In this document: positions 7,203 to 13,266 of the stretch, one piece after another
Position numbering within the stretch: position 1 is the stretch's first letter
Layout of the letters: the number at the start of each line of letters is the position of its first letter
NCBI GenBank assembly: GCA_029882675.1
Contig: JAOUKJ010000054.1
Coordinates: 1 to 13,266, forward strand
DNA from: Cyclobacteriaceae bacterium
Lineage (GTDB): Bacteria > Bacteroidota > Bacteroidia > Cytophagales > Cyclobacteriaceae
Direction of reading: 5' to 3'
DNA: 13,266 bases
The notes under the pieces: model-generated
Database searches by the model: none
Seen by the model: only the letters and a program-made list of their open reading frames with translations
Told to the model about the DNA's origin: nothing
Made by a program: the position numbers and the translations under genes

Positions 7203-7260
7203 TTAAAAGAAAAAGTGTTTTCCCGCCCCACCGGGGTGGAAAAACACTTTTTCTTTTAAT
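7203..7260. terminator. Long, nearly symmetrical hairpin terminator after the T9SS cargo gene
   Basis: The arm at 7203-7223 is complementary to 7238-7259 over 21 pairs with a single bulged A. Inside, CCCC (7226-7229) can pair with GGGG (7233-7236). The left arm starts with an A-rich tract and the right arm ends in CTTTTTCTTTTAA, so a U-tract arises on transcripts from either strand and termination could be bidirectional. It lies 33 bases past the stop codon at 7169 and is by far the strongest hairpin seen in the window. Confidence 0.85.
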
Positions 7261-7395
7261 ACACTTCTATTGATGTACTTGGACAATTGTATAACCTTTA
7301 ATTTTAAAATGTGATGCCCATATGTAATAGTAATTAGTGAACGCCTTGAGATTATTCTATTTATTTTACTGTTTTAATCCCTCTTTGGCTCATTT

Positions 7396-7428
7396 TTTGA
7401 AAACATTTTTAATGAGATGTTATATCTG
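7396..7428 (+). promoter_or_regulatory. Candidate promoter of the small repeat protein (TTTG-N21-TATATCTG)
   Basis: TATATCTG at 7421-7428 differs from TAnnTTTG in one position. TTTG at 7396-7399 lies 21 bases upstream, in the place of a -33 element. Transcription would start near 7435, about 37 bases before the preferred ATG at 7472. The strong terminator upstream makes a separate promoter necessary here. Confidence 0.35.
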
Positions 7429-7471
7429 TTAAAATTGAATTTAAAAAATGTTAGTTGAAATTGAAAAAGTC

Positions 7472-7858
7472 ATGAAAACAGACCAATACACCAAAACCCT
7501 GCTCACCATCATTGCTATTTGCCTGGTGGTGCTTACTTTGTCCCAACTGGATATCTTTCCGCGTGCCTACGCCGATGAGAAAGTAGAAAATGAAGTGGTT
7601 TACGGCCTGGTGCCCCTCAATGCAGACGGGAGCATTACAGTGAGAATAAATCCTATGGATAGAATGGATGTGACTATCGTGGGCATAAGAACGTCCGATG
7701 AAATGGATGTAAACATTTCCGGCATAGACACTTCTGATGATCTTGATGTGAATATTTCAGGTATTGATACCTCCGATGAACTGGATGTAAACCTGGATGA
7801 AGTAGGGGGGAGTTTTGTTTCCAGCGGAGGGCCATTGAAAGTAAAACTGGATAATTAG
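7472..7858 (+). CDS. Small membrane-anchored or exported protein with 13-residue tandem repeats, function unknown
   Basis: The product has 128 residues from the ATG at 7472. An in-frame ATG at 7448 would add eight residues. The later start is preferred because MKTDQYTKTLLTIIAICLVV gives a compact charged end followed by a membrane helix (about residues 8-26). After the helix comes FPRAYADEK, where AYA could serve as a signal peptidase site, so the protein is either anchored by one helix or exported. It continues with GLVPLNADGSITVRINP. Three 13-residue repeats of the form GI(D/R)TSD(E/D)(L/M)DVNIS follow, and the protein ends in a glycine/serine segment and a VKLDN tail. The N-terminal pattern resembles a widespread, uncharacterised group of short Bacteroidota proteins with a similar helix and VxVNI-type repeats. 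It is isolated: a terminator lies upstream, and the convergent lipoprotein operon ends 151 bases downstream. No function can be named. Confidence 0.75.
   Translation: MKTDQYTKTLLTIIAICLVVLTLSQLDIFPRAYADEKVENEVVYGLVPLNADGSITVRINPMDRMDVTIVGIRTSDEMDVNISGIDTSDDLDVNISGIDTSDELDVNLDEVGGSFVSSGGPLKVKLDN
7682..7798 (+). repeat. Three 39-nt tandem repeats within the small protein gene
   Basis: Units start at 7682, 7721 and 7760 and encode GIRTSDEMDVNIS, GIDTSDDLDVNIS and GIDTSDELDVNLD. A half unit (MDVTIV) precedes them. The units are about as diverged at silent sites as at coding ones, so the expansion is not very recent. Confidence 0.85.
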
Positions 7859-7881
7859 TGCCCTTTCCCGATAATGATCGG

Positions 7882-7900
7882 AATCCGGCCACGGGATTTT
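7882..7900 (+). terminator. Weak hairpin after the small protein gene, possible terminator
   Basis: AATCC (7882-7886) pairs with GGATT (7894-7898) around a 7-base loop and is followed by TTAAAA. An overlapping hairpin, CCGAT/ATCGG, lies at 7868-7881. Both are short, and neither has a proper U-tract. Some terminator is expected between these convergent genes, but this one is unconvincing. Confidence 0.2.
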
Positions 7901-8009
7901 AAAAGCAATTTTATGGAGGCCTCTGGTGGCGCCAAAATGCTCACGTTATGGACAGGCACTAAAATGTATTTGATGTGGCGCCGCAGACATATCATGCTTT
8001 AGGTGAAAA

Positions 8010-9674
8010 TTATTGTTTGATTTCCATATACCTGTCCACTTCTACACCCTCCAAAACAGTGGTGTCACCATCAGCCCAAAGTACTTCAACCTTATCCACT
8101 TTTTCATGCTGTCCAAGGCCAAAATGCACCCGGGGATCGTTGAATCCCATATACCCGTTGCCCCATTGGTTTACCCGGACCAGCTTCATGTCTCCCATAT
8201 AAACAGTGACAGTGGCTCCGATGGCGGAAGCTGCGCCGTTTTTTCCTTTGAGCTCCAGGCCCAGCCAGTGGTTTTTATTGCTGCCATCATTTCGTAACAA
8301 CACGGCATCCCCCGCTCCGTCAAGGTGCGAAACGACAATGTCAAGGTCGCCGTCATTGTCATAGTCCAGCACTGCACCGCCTCTTCCTGATCGTTTTGTA
8401 GTGAAATAGTCACTTACTTCAGGGCCAACGTTTTTAAAGTTTCCTTTGCCGTCATTTTCCAGGAGTAGCGGGAGCTGAACGATGAGTTCTTCTGCAGTGC
8501 CATTGGCGGAAAAGATGTCCAGGTCGCCATCGTTGTCATAATCAAACAGGGCGGCATACCATTCGCCCTTACCGGCAAACTCACGGGCTACACCACTGCG
8601 CGCGGTGATGTCCTCAAAAAGCCCCTTGCCGGCATTGCGGTATAGGGCACCGTATTTCAGGTCAGTCACCAGCAGGTCTGCCAGTCCGTCTCCATCTACA
8701 TCGCCGATGGTGCCATGCATAGACCCGGTAGGGTGTCCCTGGTCATTAACAACTACCCCGCTGGTTTTGCCAACCTCTTTGAAGTTCCCTGCGCCGTCAT
8801 TTTGAAAAAGGAAATTTTCCTGGTGGTCATTGCCCTGAAATAAATCCATGTCGCCATCATGGTCGTAATCAAACACGGTAAGCCCCATGCACTTGGAATC
8901 GGGGTAGTAAAAGCCCGTTTGCTTGGTCACATCAGTGAAGGAACCATCGGCTTGTTGTTGGTAAAGCAGGGAGGCCTGGCCCTTATATTCAGCAGGGTGG
9001 GGCATCATGTCAGGTGCAGAAGGTGAAAAATAGGCCGGGTCAAACGCGAGGAAGTTGCCCAACATGACATCAAGTGCGCCATCGCTGTTATAATCCCAGA
9101 AGGCAGCGCTTACACTCCAGGTGGGGTAACCATTGAGGGAATCAGGCCCAACCAGGCCAAGGCTGTCCGCTATATCGGTAAAAGTACCGTCTCCGTTGTT
9201 GAGGTAAAAAACATTGGGGCCGTAGTTGAGCAGGTAGATGTCCGTGTCATTATCATTATCAAAGTCTACGGTAGCGGCGGCCATGCTCCAATGGGTATCA
9301 CCCACACCTGCACTGCCTGTAACATCAGTGAAAGTGCCATCTCCATTGTTGCTGAAAAGCCTGTTGGGAGTATTGGCAAAGACCATTCCGTCATCATCGC
9401 TGATCCCTTCAAGATAGGTGCCATTCAGCATATAGAGATCCATGTCGCCATCGTTATCAAAGTCGATAACGGAAACACCAGATCCACTGCTCTCCAGGAT
9501 GTTCTCATAGGTGGTGTCGCCGAAAGTGTATTTGAAGTTCATGCCGACATCGCTGGTGACGTCAGTATAGGACATAGCCGTTGTTTTTTCTTCGCTGATA
9601 CCCTTGTCTTTACAGGCAGTGAAAGAAAGGGCCAGCCCTGTAAGAAGTATTAAATATTTTATTTTATGGTTCAT
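8010..9674 (-). CDS. CRTAC1/UnbV-type lipoprotein: seven FG-GAP/VCBS repeats plus an ASPIC domain
   Basis: The product has 554 residues. The N-terminus (MNHKIKYLILLTGLALSFTAC) is a lipoprotein signal peptide with Cys21 as the lipidated residue, followed by KDKG. Seven Ca-binding-type loops of the DxDxDG(D)xD class start at about residues 71, 137, 194, 269, 325, 378 and 437, each followed by a hydrophobic strand. They fit a seven-bladed integrin-like propeller. Residues ~469-553 are an ASPIC/UnbV domain (NHWLGLELKG, AIGATVTV, HFGLGQ, VEVLWADG). The second loop has DNDND in place of DNDGD. Loop junctions repeat NGDGTFTDVT, typical of the family. The ATG overlaps the end of the upstream 1117-residue lipoprotein gene by 11 nt, so coupled translation is likely. 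Homologues are surface or periplasmic lipoproteins often encoded near SusC/SusD uptake systems, but the ligand is unknown and none of those genes lies in the window. No enzymatic site was seen. Confidence 0.92.
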   Translation of the reverse strand: MNHKIKYLILLTGLALSFTACKDKGISEEKTTAMSYTDVTSDVGMNFKYTFGDTTYENILESSGSGVSVIDFDNDGDMDLYMLNGTYLEGISDDDGMVFANTPNRLFSNNGDGTFTDVTGSAGVGDTHWSMAAATVDFDNDNDTDIYLLNYGPNVFYLNNGDGTFTDIADSLGLVGPDSLNGYPTWSVSAAFWDYNSDGALDVMLGNFLAFDPAYFSPSAPDMMPHPAEYKGQASLLYQQQADGSFTDVTKQTGFYYPDSKCMGLTVFDYDHDGDMDLFQGNDHQENFLFQNDGAGNFKEVGKTSGVVVNDQGHPTGSMHGTIGDVDGDGLADLLVTDLKYGALYRNAGKGLFEDITARSGVAREFAGKGEWYAALFDYDNDGDLDIFSANGTAEELIVQLPLLLENDGKGNFKNVGPEVSDYFTTKRSGRGGAVLDYDNDGDLDIVVSHLDGAGDAVLLRNDGSNKNHWLGLELKGKNGAASAIGATVTVYMGDMKLVRVNQWGNGYMGFNDPRVHFGLGQHEKVDKVEVLWADGDTTVLEGVEVDRYMEIKQ

Positions 9675-12600
9675 TTGTCTTTTTATTCAATTCAAAAATT
9701 TTCAGGCGATCGTTGTTGCGTGCAGACAATATGAGTTGCCGCCCATCGGCCAGTGTCAGTTGTTTGAGGTCTCTTACTTGTCCTTTTACTGAAAACCCGC
9801 TGATTAGTGGAGTGATTGCAATAAAATCCCCCTGGCCATCACCTTTAAGCAAAAGGCCATAGCTGGCATCGTAAGGCCCAAAGTTTGTTGCTGAGGCATA
9901 GCGATTTCCGGCTAGCAGAAGGTCTTTCACGCCATCTCCATCATAGTCCTGTGCCAGTATGGAAAAAACGGCAGATATTTGGGCTTCTATGGGTAAGGCC
10001 CTTTTTTGAAACTGCCCATCACCCAGGTTTTCTATATAGGCTGTTTCAAAGGTATGGGCTTCCCTTAAAGTGGCTTTGCTCAATTGTGCCGGTTCCAGAA
10101 TATTTTTGATGGAGGTGACGTGTGAATAATCTTCGTAAGTAGCATATTTTCCGATCAGGCCGGGTATTTGATTGAGGAGCTCATCGCGGGTAATAAAAGG
10201 AATATTCCGGTGTTCTTTATAAAAACAAAGGATCTGATCTGAATAACCATTATTGTCAAAATCACCCATATAAAGGGTGGCCGGTTCTTTTTCACTGGCT
10301 TTTATTTTAGCATTAAGGCCCAGATTACCGGCAATGAGGTCCTCATCGCCATCACCATCCATATCGTGAGCTACCACCGTATTCCACCATCCGTTGCTTT
10401 TGGCCAGTCCTGTATGTGCTGTTACGTCAGTCAGGTGGCCGTCCTTATTTTGAAACAGGGAAACAGGCATCCATTCACCCACCACTACGAGATCAGGAAG
10501 CCCGTCCTGATTGGTGTCCGTCCAAAGGGCATCGGTGACCATACCAACTTCTGCCAATCCGGGAGCCCGTTCCCTGGTTGCTATGGTAAATATTCCCTTT
10601 CCGTTATTTTCCAACAGGAAACTTTCGGGAGTGAGTGTGTAATCATTGGCCACAGACCGGCTGCCTACAAAGAGGTCGGTGTCGCCGTCCTGATCAAAAT
10701 CGGAGGGAGCCACGCATGATCCGTTCGCTGCCATATTTTCAGGAAGGGCAGCCTTCATTTTAATAAACAGACCTTTTCCATCATTGAGATAAAGCCTGTC
10801 TTTTAACAATTCACCCGATGGATCCCATTCATTGCCCCCACTTACAACATAAAGATCGGGGTAGGCATCGGCGTTAGCCAGGAAGAATACGGCTTCGACA
10901 TCTTCTGTGTTCTTATCGTTTTCCAGTGCAGGCTGCCTGGAAAGTGTAAATTGCCCATGCTGATTTTGGAAATAAACGGCACCGGGCTGTCCTTTGGCAC
11001 CTCCCACAAAAAAATCTTCCAGGCCATCGTTATTCACATCGCCAACAGCCATTTTAGGCCCTTGTTCCGAGAGCTTATGCGGTATTTGTCGTTGATACCG
11101 GAAATCATCAAATGAATTTTCGTGGTGTTGGTAATCAATTGCGGGTAATTGATCAGAAGTAGTGAATAGTGTGGGTACAGTAGCCTGCACTTTCCTTTTC
11201 ATTTCGGCTTCCTGCCCATTAAGTGTAATCAGTTTGTTGAGCTCCGGGTTGATTATTAATTGTGACTTGCCATTGTTCCATTGTACAACAAGGGAGTCTA
11301 TGGAGGTATATTGGCCCAGTCCGAAATGTAATACATCATCAACGGAAGACTGGAAGCCCCGTATTGGCATCTGCTCCTGATAGAATATTTTTCCATCAAC
11401 ATGTAGGGTGATTTTGGCCCCAAAGCCACGGGTATTTTTCCCAGTACCTGCGAGTTTGACCCTCAGGTAATTATTTTTATTAAAGGTCTCTGTATTGTTA
11501 CGATAAATAAAAGCTTCCTGATTGATGTTGTTGAGTACAATATCGAGGTCGCCGTCATTGTCCAGGTCTGCATAAGCAGCCCCATTAGAAAAGACAGGCT
11601 GACCGAGCCCCCATTTTTCGGCCTGATCGGTGAAAGTCAGGTCTCCATTGTTTTGATAATAATAGTTAGGAAGGTGGTCGCTGGGCATGCTGTCCAGTAG
11701 ATTTTGGTTTACGGCATCAATCATGGATGTATCATTCATGAAAGGTTTCATTGTGGTGAGGTACCGGGCATAGTCCAGGTTGTTTGGTCGTTTGTAAATG
11801 CCATTGGTGACGATCAGGTCTTTATACCCATCATTATCCAGGTCGGCAAAAAGAGGGGTCCAGCTCCAGTCTGTCGCGTAAATGCCGGATAACTGGGCGA
11901 TATCACTGAAGGTGCCGTTGCCATTATTGAGTTGAAGGGTATTTCGGGTGAGCTGCGTATGGTAGCCGTAGTTGAGCTTCATGTTTGCCAGATCCATGGC
12001 ATCTTCACCGGCCGTTTTCTTCAGGATATACTCCTTTTCCGGAAGCATATCTACAATGATTAAATCCAGCCAGCCGTCATTGTTAAAATCGGCCAGGTCG
12101 TTGCCCATGGACGACCGACTTGTATGGGCCAGTGACTGTTCAATTTTTTCTGAAAAGGTGCCATCACAATTATTGATGTACAGGTAGTCGTTTTCATGGA
12201 AATCATTAGAGATAAAAATATCGATGCAGCCGTCTTTGTTGATGTCTGAGGCCGTAACACCCAGCCCGTAGCCAATATAACTGGAATATATTCCGGCTTG
12301 GGCTGTTACATCTGTAAATTTTGATTTCGTACCTTCAGAATCGTTGCGGTAGAGCCGGTCTCCTGCCAGGGGGTCTTTCTCATTTCTCAAAGTGGAAAAT
12401 CCATAAGCACTTTGTCTGTGTACACTGTGGTTTAGGAGGTACATATCCAGGTCGCCGTCATTGTCATAGTCGAAAAAACTGGCCTGGGTGGAAAAGCCCA
12501 CAAAGTCGAGGCCGTATTCTTTGGCTTTTTCGGTGAAGGTCAGATCGCCATTATTGATGTAGAGCTGGTTAACCCCTTTTATTTCCTTGTAATTGCCCAG

Positions 12601-13017
12601 TTGTGAGACATAGATGTCAATCAGCCCATCCCCATTCACATCGGCCATGGAAACACCCGTGGTCCATCCTTTTAATCCGGCAACGCTGGCAGTTGAGGTG
12701 ATGTCGTCAAATTGAAAATCACCCTTATTCAGATAGAGTTTATTCGGCAATTCATTGGCTGTGAAAAAAATATCGGGAAGGCCATCATTGTTGATATCAC
12801 CGATGGCCACACCCCCTCCATCATAGTAGTATAGGTATTCGATGAGGTTAAATTTGCCGTATGTTTTCAGTTGATTATTGAAGTGGATATTGGTGTAGTC
12901 GTTTGGCATTAATGTGAAAAGGGTATTGGCATCAGGAACTTTGTGACACCCGGAAAAGGTGTGAGCCAGTGCGAAAAAAAATGCAACTATGAAGGATGTC
13001 TTGTTGATTTTATACAT
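9664..13017 (-). CDS. Large CRTAC1-type lipoprotein: seven VCBS repeats, ASPIC domain, seven more VCBS repeats
   Basis: The product has 1117 residues. The signal peptide ends in AHTFSGC, with Cys24 as the lipidation site. The first set of loops starts at D74, D126, D183, D258, D310, D392 and D484. These are seven DxNxDG or DxDxDG motifs, e.g. DINNDGLPD and DYDNDGDLD. An ASPIC/UnbV domain follows at about 514-600 (NNYLRVKLAG, FGAKITLHVDG, DDVLHFGLGQ, VVQWNNG). A second set of seven starts near 660, 714, 773, 834, 885, 919 and 1024. In it, the loop at ~714 is degenerate (NADAYPD), the loop at 919 reads DFDNNG, and a ~70-residue helical-looking insert (about 932-1000) separates the last two. The length is typical of a ~1100-residue VCBS family of Bacteroidota. 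It is first in the operon, 33 bases downstream of a candidate -7 box, and overlaps the 554-residue lipoprotein gene by 11 nt. Two adjacent propellers on one lipid anchor suggest binding or scaffolding at the envelope, and the substrate is unknown. Confidence 0.92.
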   Translation of the reverse strand: MYKINKTSFIVAFFFALAHTFSGCHKVPDANTLFTLMPNDYTNIHFNNQLKTYGKFNLIEYLYYYDGGGVAIGDINNDGLPDIFFTANELPNKLYLNKGDFQFDDITSTASVAGLKGWTTGVSMADVNGDGLIDIYVSQLGNYKEIKGVNQLYINNGDLTFTEKAKEYGLDFVGFSTQASFFDYDNDGDLDMYLLNHSVHRQSAYGFSTLRNEKDPLAGDRLYRNDSEGTKSKFTDVTAQAGIYSSYIGYGLGVTASDINKDGCIDIFISNDFHENDYLYINNCDGTFSEKIEQSLAHTSRSSMGNDLADFNNDGWLDLIIVDMLPEKEYILKKTAGEDAMDLANMKLNYGYHTQLTRNTLQLNNGNGTFSDIAQLSGIYATDWSWTPLFADLDNDGYKDLIVTNGIYKRPNNLDYARYLTTMKPFMNDTSMIDAVNQNLLDSMPSDHLPNYYYQNNGDLTFTDQAEKWGLGQPVFSNGAAYADLDNDGDLDIVLNNINQEAFIYRNNTETFNKNNYLRVKLAGTGKNTRGFGAKITLHVDGKIFYQEQMPIRGFQSSVDDVLHFGLGQYTSIDSLVVQWNNGKSQLIINPELNKLITLNGQEAEMKRKVQATVPTLFTTSDQLPAIDYQHHENSFDDFRYQRQIPHKLSEQGPKMAVGDVNNDGLEDFFVGGAKGQPGAVYFQNQHGQFTLSRQPALENDKNTEDVEAVFFLANADAYPDLYVVSGGNEWDPSGELLKDRLYLNDGKGLFIKMKAALPENMAANGSCVAPSDFDQDGDTDLFVGSRSVANDYTLTPESFLLENNGKGIFTIATRERAPGLAEVGMVTDALWTDTNQDGLPDLVVVGEWMPVSLFQNKDGHLTDVTAHTGLAKSNGWWNTVVAHDMDGDGDEDLIAGNLGLNAKIKASEKEPATLYMGDFDNNGYSDQILCFYKEHRNIPFITRDELLNQIPGLIGKYATYEDYSHVTSIKNILEPAQLSKATLREAHTFETAYIENLGDGQFQKRALPIEAQISAVFSILAQDYDGDGVKDLLLAGNRYASATNFGPYDASYGLLLKGDGQGDFIAITPLISGFSVKGQVRDLKQLTLADGRQLILSARNNDRLKIFELNKKTNEP

Positions 13018-13049
13018 TGCTCAGCGAATGATCAGGTATTATGAAACCG

Positions 13050-13057
13050 CAAAGATA
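13050..13057 (-). promoter_or_regulatory. Candidate -7 promoter box (TATCTTTG) of the lipoprotein operon
   Basis: On the minus strand 13057-13050 reads TATCTTTG, a full match to the TAnnTTTG consensus. Transcription would start near 13043 and give a leader of about 25 nt before the ATG at 13017. No TTG is found 19-21 bases upstream. That position is taken by the left arm of a 19-bp inverted repeat, which reads ATTTATG there. The -33 element is therefore poor, or the promoter needs an activator. Confidence 0.5.
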
Positions 13058-13060
13058 GTC

Positions 13061-13157
13061 TTTACCTGAATAATTCATAAATATTCTATTACAAGACAAA
13101 GTCCCTCTTTAAAGGCTTTTGAATACATTACGCGCATTTATGAATTATTCAGGTTTA
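13061..13157. repeat. Perfect 19-bp inverted repeat with 53-nt spacer, flanked by TTTA, upstream of the lipoprotein operon
   Basis: ACCTGAATAATTCATAAAT (13064-13082) is the exact reverse complement of 13136-13154. If the outermost A/T pair is left out, an 18-bp inverted repeat is flanked on both sides by TTTA (13061-13064 and 13154-13157), as a 4-bp target duplication would look. The left arm covers the -13 to -33 region of the candidate lipoprotein promoter. The spacer (13083-13135) has no coding potential. It may be a paired operator, a small MITE-like element or an RNA hairpin. Confidence 0.7.
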
Positions 13158-13189
13158 TAGTTTTTTAGGGTATTTTGTATGTTAAAAAC

Positions 13190-13266
13190 TTAGGTCTGGC
13201 TATAAAGAACGTTTTCTGATAGCGCATCATCGAGTTTGAAACCTGCCAGTCCTTTTATACCTTTAA
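13190..13266 (-). CDS. Possible C-terminal end of an upstream minus-strand gene (partial, uncertain)
   Basis: From the window edge, one minus-strand frame is open for 24 codons, reads KGIKGLAGFKLDDALSENVL then YSQT, and stops with TAA at 13190-13192. The composition looks protein-like, and the gene would run in the same direction as the lipoprotein operon. The other two minus frames contain early stops. The stretch is too short to identify a family, and an open frame of this length occurs often by chance. Confidence 0.25.
   Translation of the reverse strand, partial: KGIKGLAGFKLDDALSENVLYSQT

Noticed and set aside
7926..7982. Repeated GTGGCGCC (7926-7933 and 7975-7982) in the convergent intergenic region
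   Set aside because: Only two 8-base copies with a palindromic core exist. They show no terminal repeat or target duplication, and no terminator-like structure follows, so no function can be supported.
8010..13017. Several plus-strand frames of 60-120 codons opposite the lipoprotein genes
   Set aside because: They arise from the GATAACGATGGC-like codons of the Ca-binding loops read backwards. They have no signal peptides, start context or domains.

Overview
The window looks like chromosomal DNA of a member of the Bacteroidota, probably a marine or soil Cytophagia- or Flavobacteriia-type organism. The evidence is a C-terminal type IX secretion (T9SS) sorting domain with a YPNP motif, two lipoproteins of the FG-GAP/VCBS plus ASPIC/UnbV (CRTAC1-like) type, AT-rich intergenic DNA without Shine-Dalgarno sequences, and -7 promoter boxes of the TAnnTTTG type. 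No rRNA, tRNA, CRISPR array or intact transposase gene was seen.

Region 1 (1-1311) is a graveyard of a signalling locus. On the minus strand the middle of a sigma-54 response regulator (AAA+ domain) is joined in frame to the C-terminal half of a NtrY/NtrB-like histidine kinase. The chimera also carries a 1-base frameshift near 1082 and an in-frame TAA at 412-414. At about 1214 the regulator fragment abuts, on the plus strand, the last ~32 codons of an FtsX/MacB-type ABC permease. Region 2 (1312-1806) is a very AT-rich, gene-free stretch holding a good candidate promoter and two small hairpins.

Region 3 (1807-7169) is a two-gene plus-strand operon. A small secreted protein of unknown function is followed 2 bases later by a 1639-residue repetitive T9SS cargo protein. 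The large protein consists of seven ~60-residue propeller-like repeats, two HYR-like domains, eight ~80-residue HYR-related repeats, a PKD-like domain, an uncharacterised secreted module and the sorting domain. A long, nearly symmetrical hairpin terminator (7203-7260) closes the operon. Region 4 (7472-7858) is a small membrane-anchored or exported protein with a 13-residue tandem repeat.

Region 5 (8010-13017, minus strand) is a two-gene operon with an 11-nt overlap, converging on region 4. Its first gene encodes an 1117-residue lipoprotein built as seven Ca-binding-type repeats, an ASPIC domain and seven more repeats. Its second gene encodes a 554-residue lipoprotein built as seven repeats and an ASPIC domain. 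The operon promoter (TATCTTTG, 13050-13057) lies beside a perfect 19-bp inverted repeat with a 53-nt spacer (13064-13154). The last ~77 bases may hold the C-terminus of another minus-strand gene.

The intact genes appear to build the cell envelope and surface: a secreted giant adhesin-like protein with a small partner, and paired surface or periplasmic lipoproteins of a family often found in polymer-uptake loci. No SusC/SusD pair is visible here. The most notable features are the higher-order repeat structure of the giant protein, the 7+ASPIC+7 design of the large lipoprotein, the chimeric decayed two-component locus, and the inverted repeat at the lipoprotein promoter.
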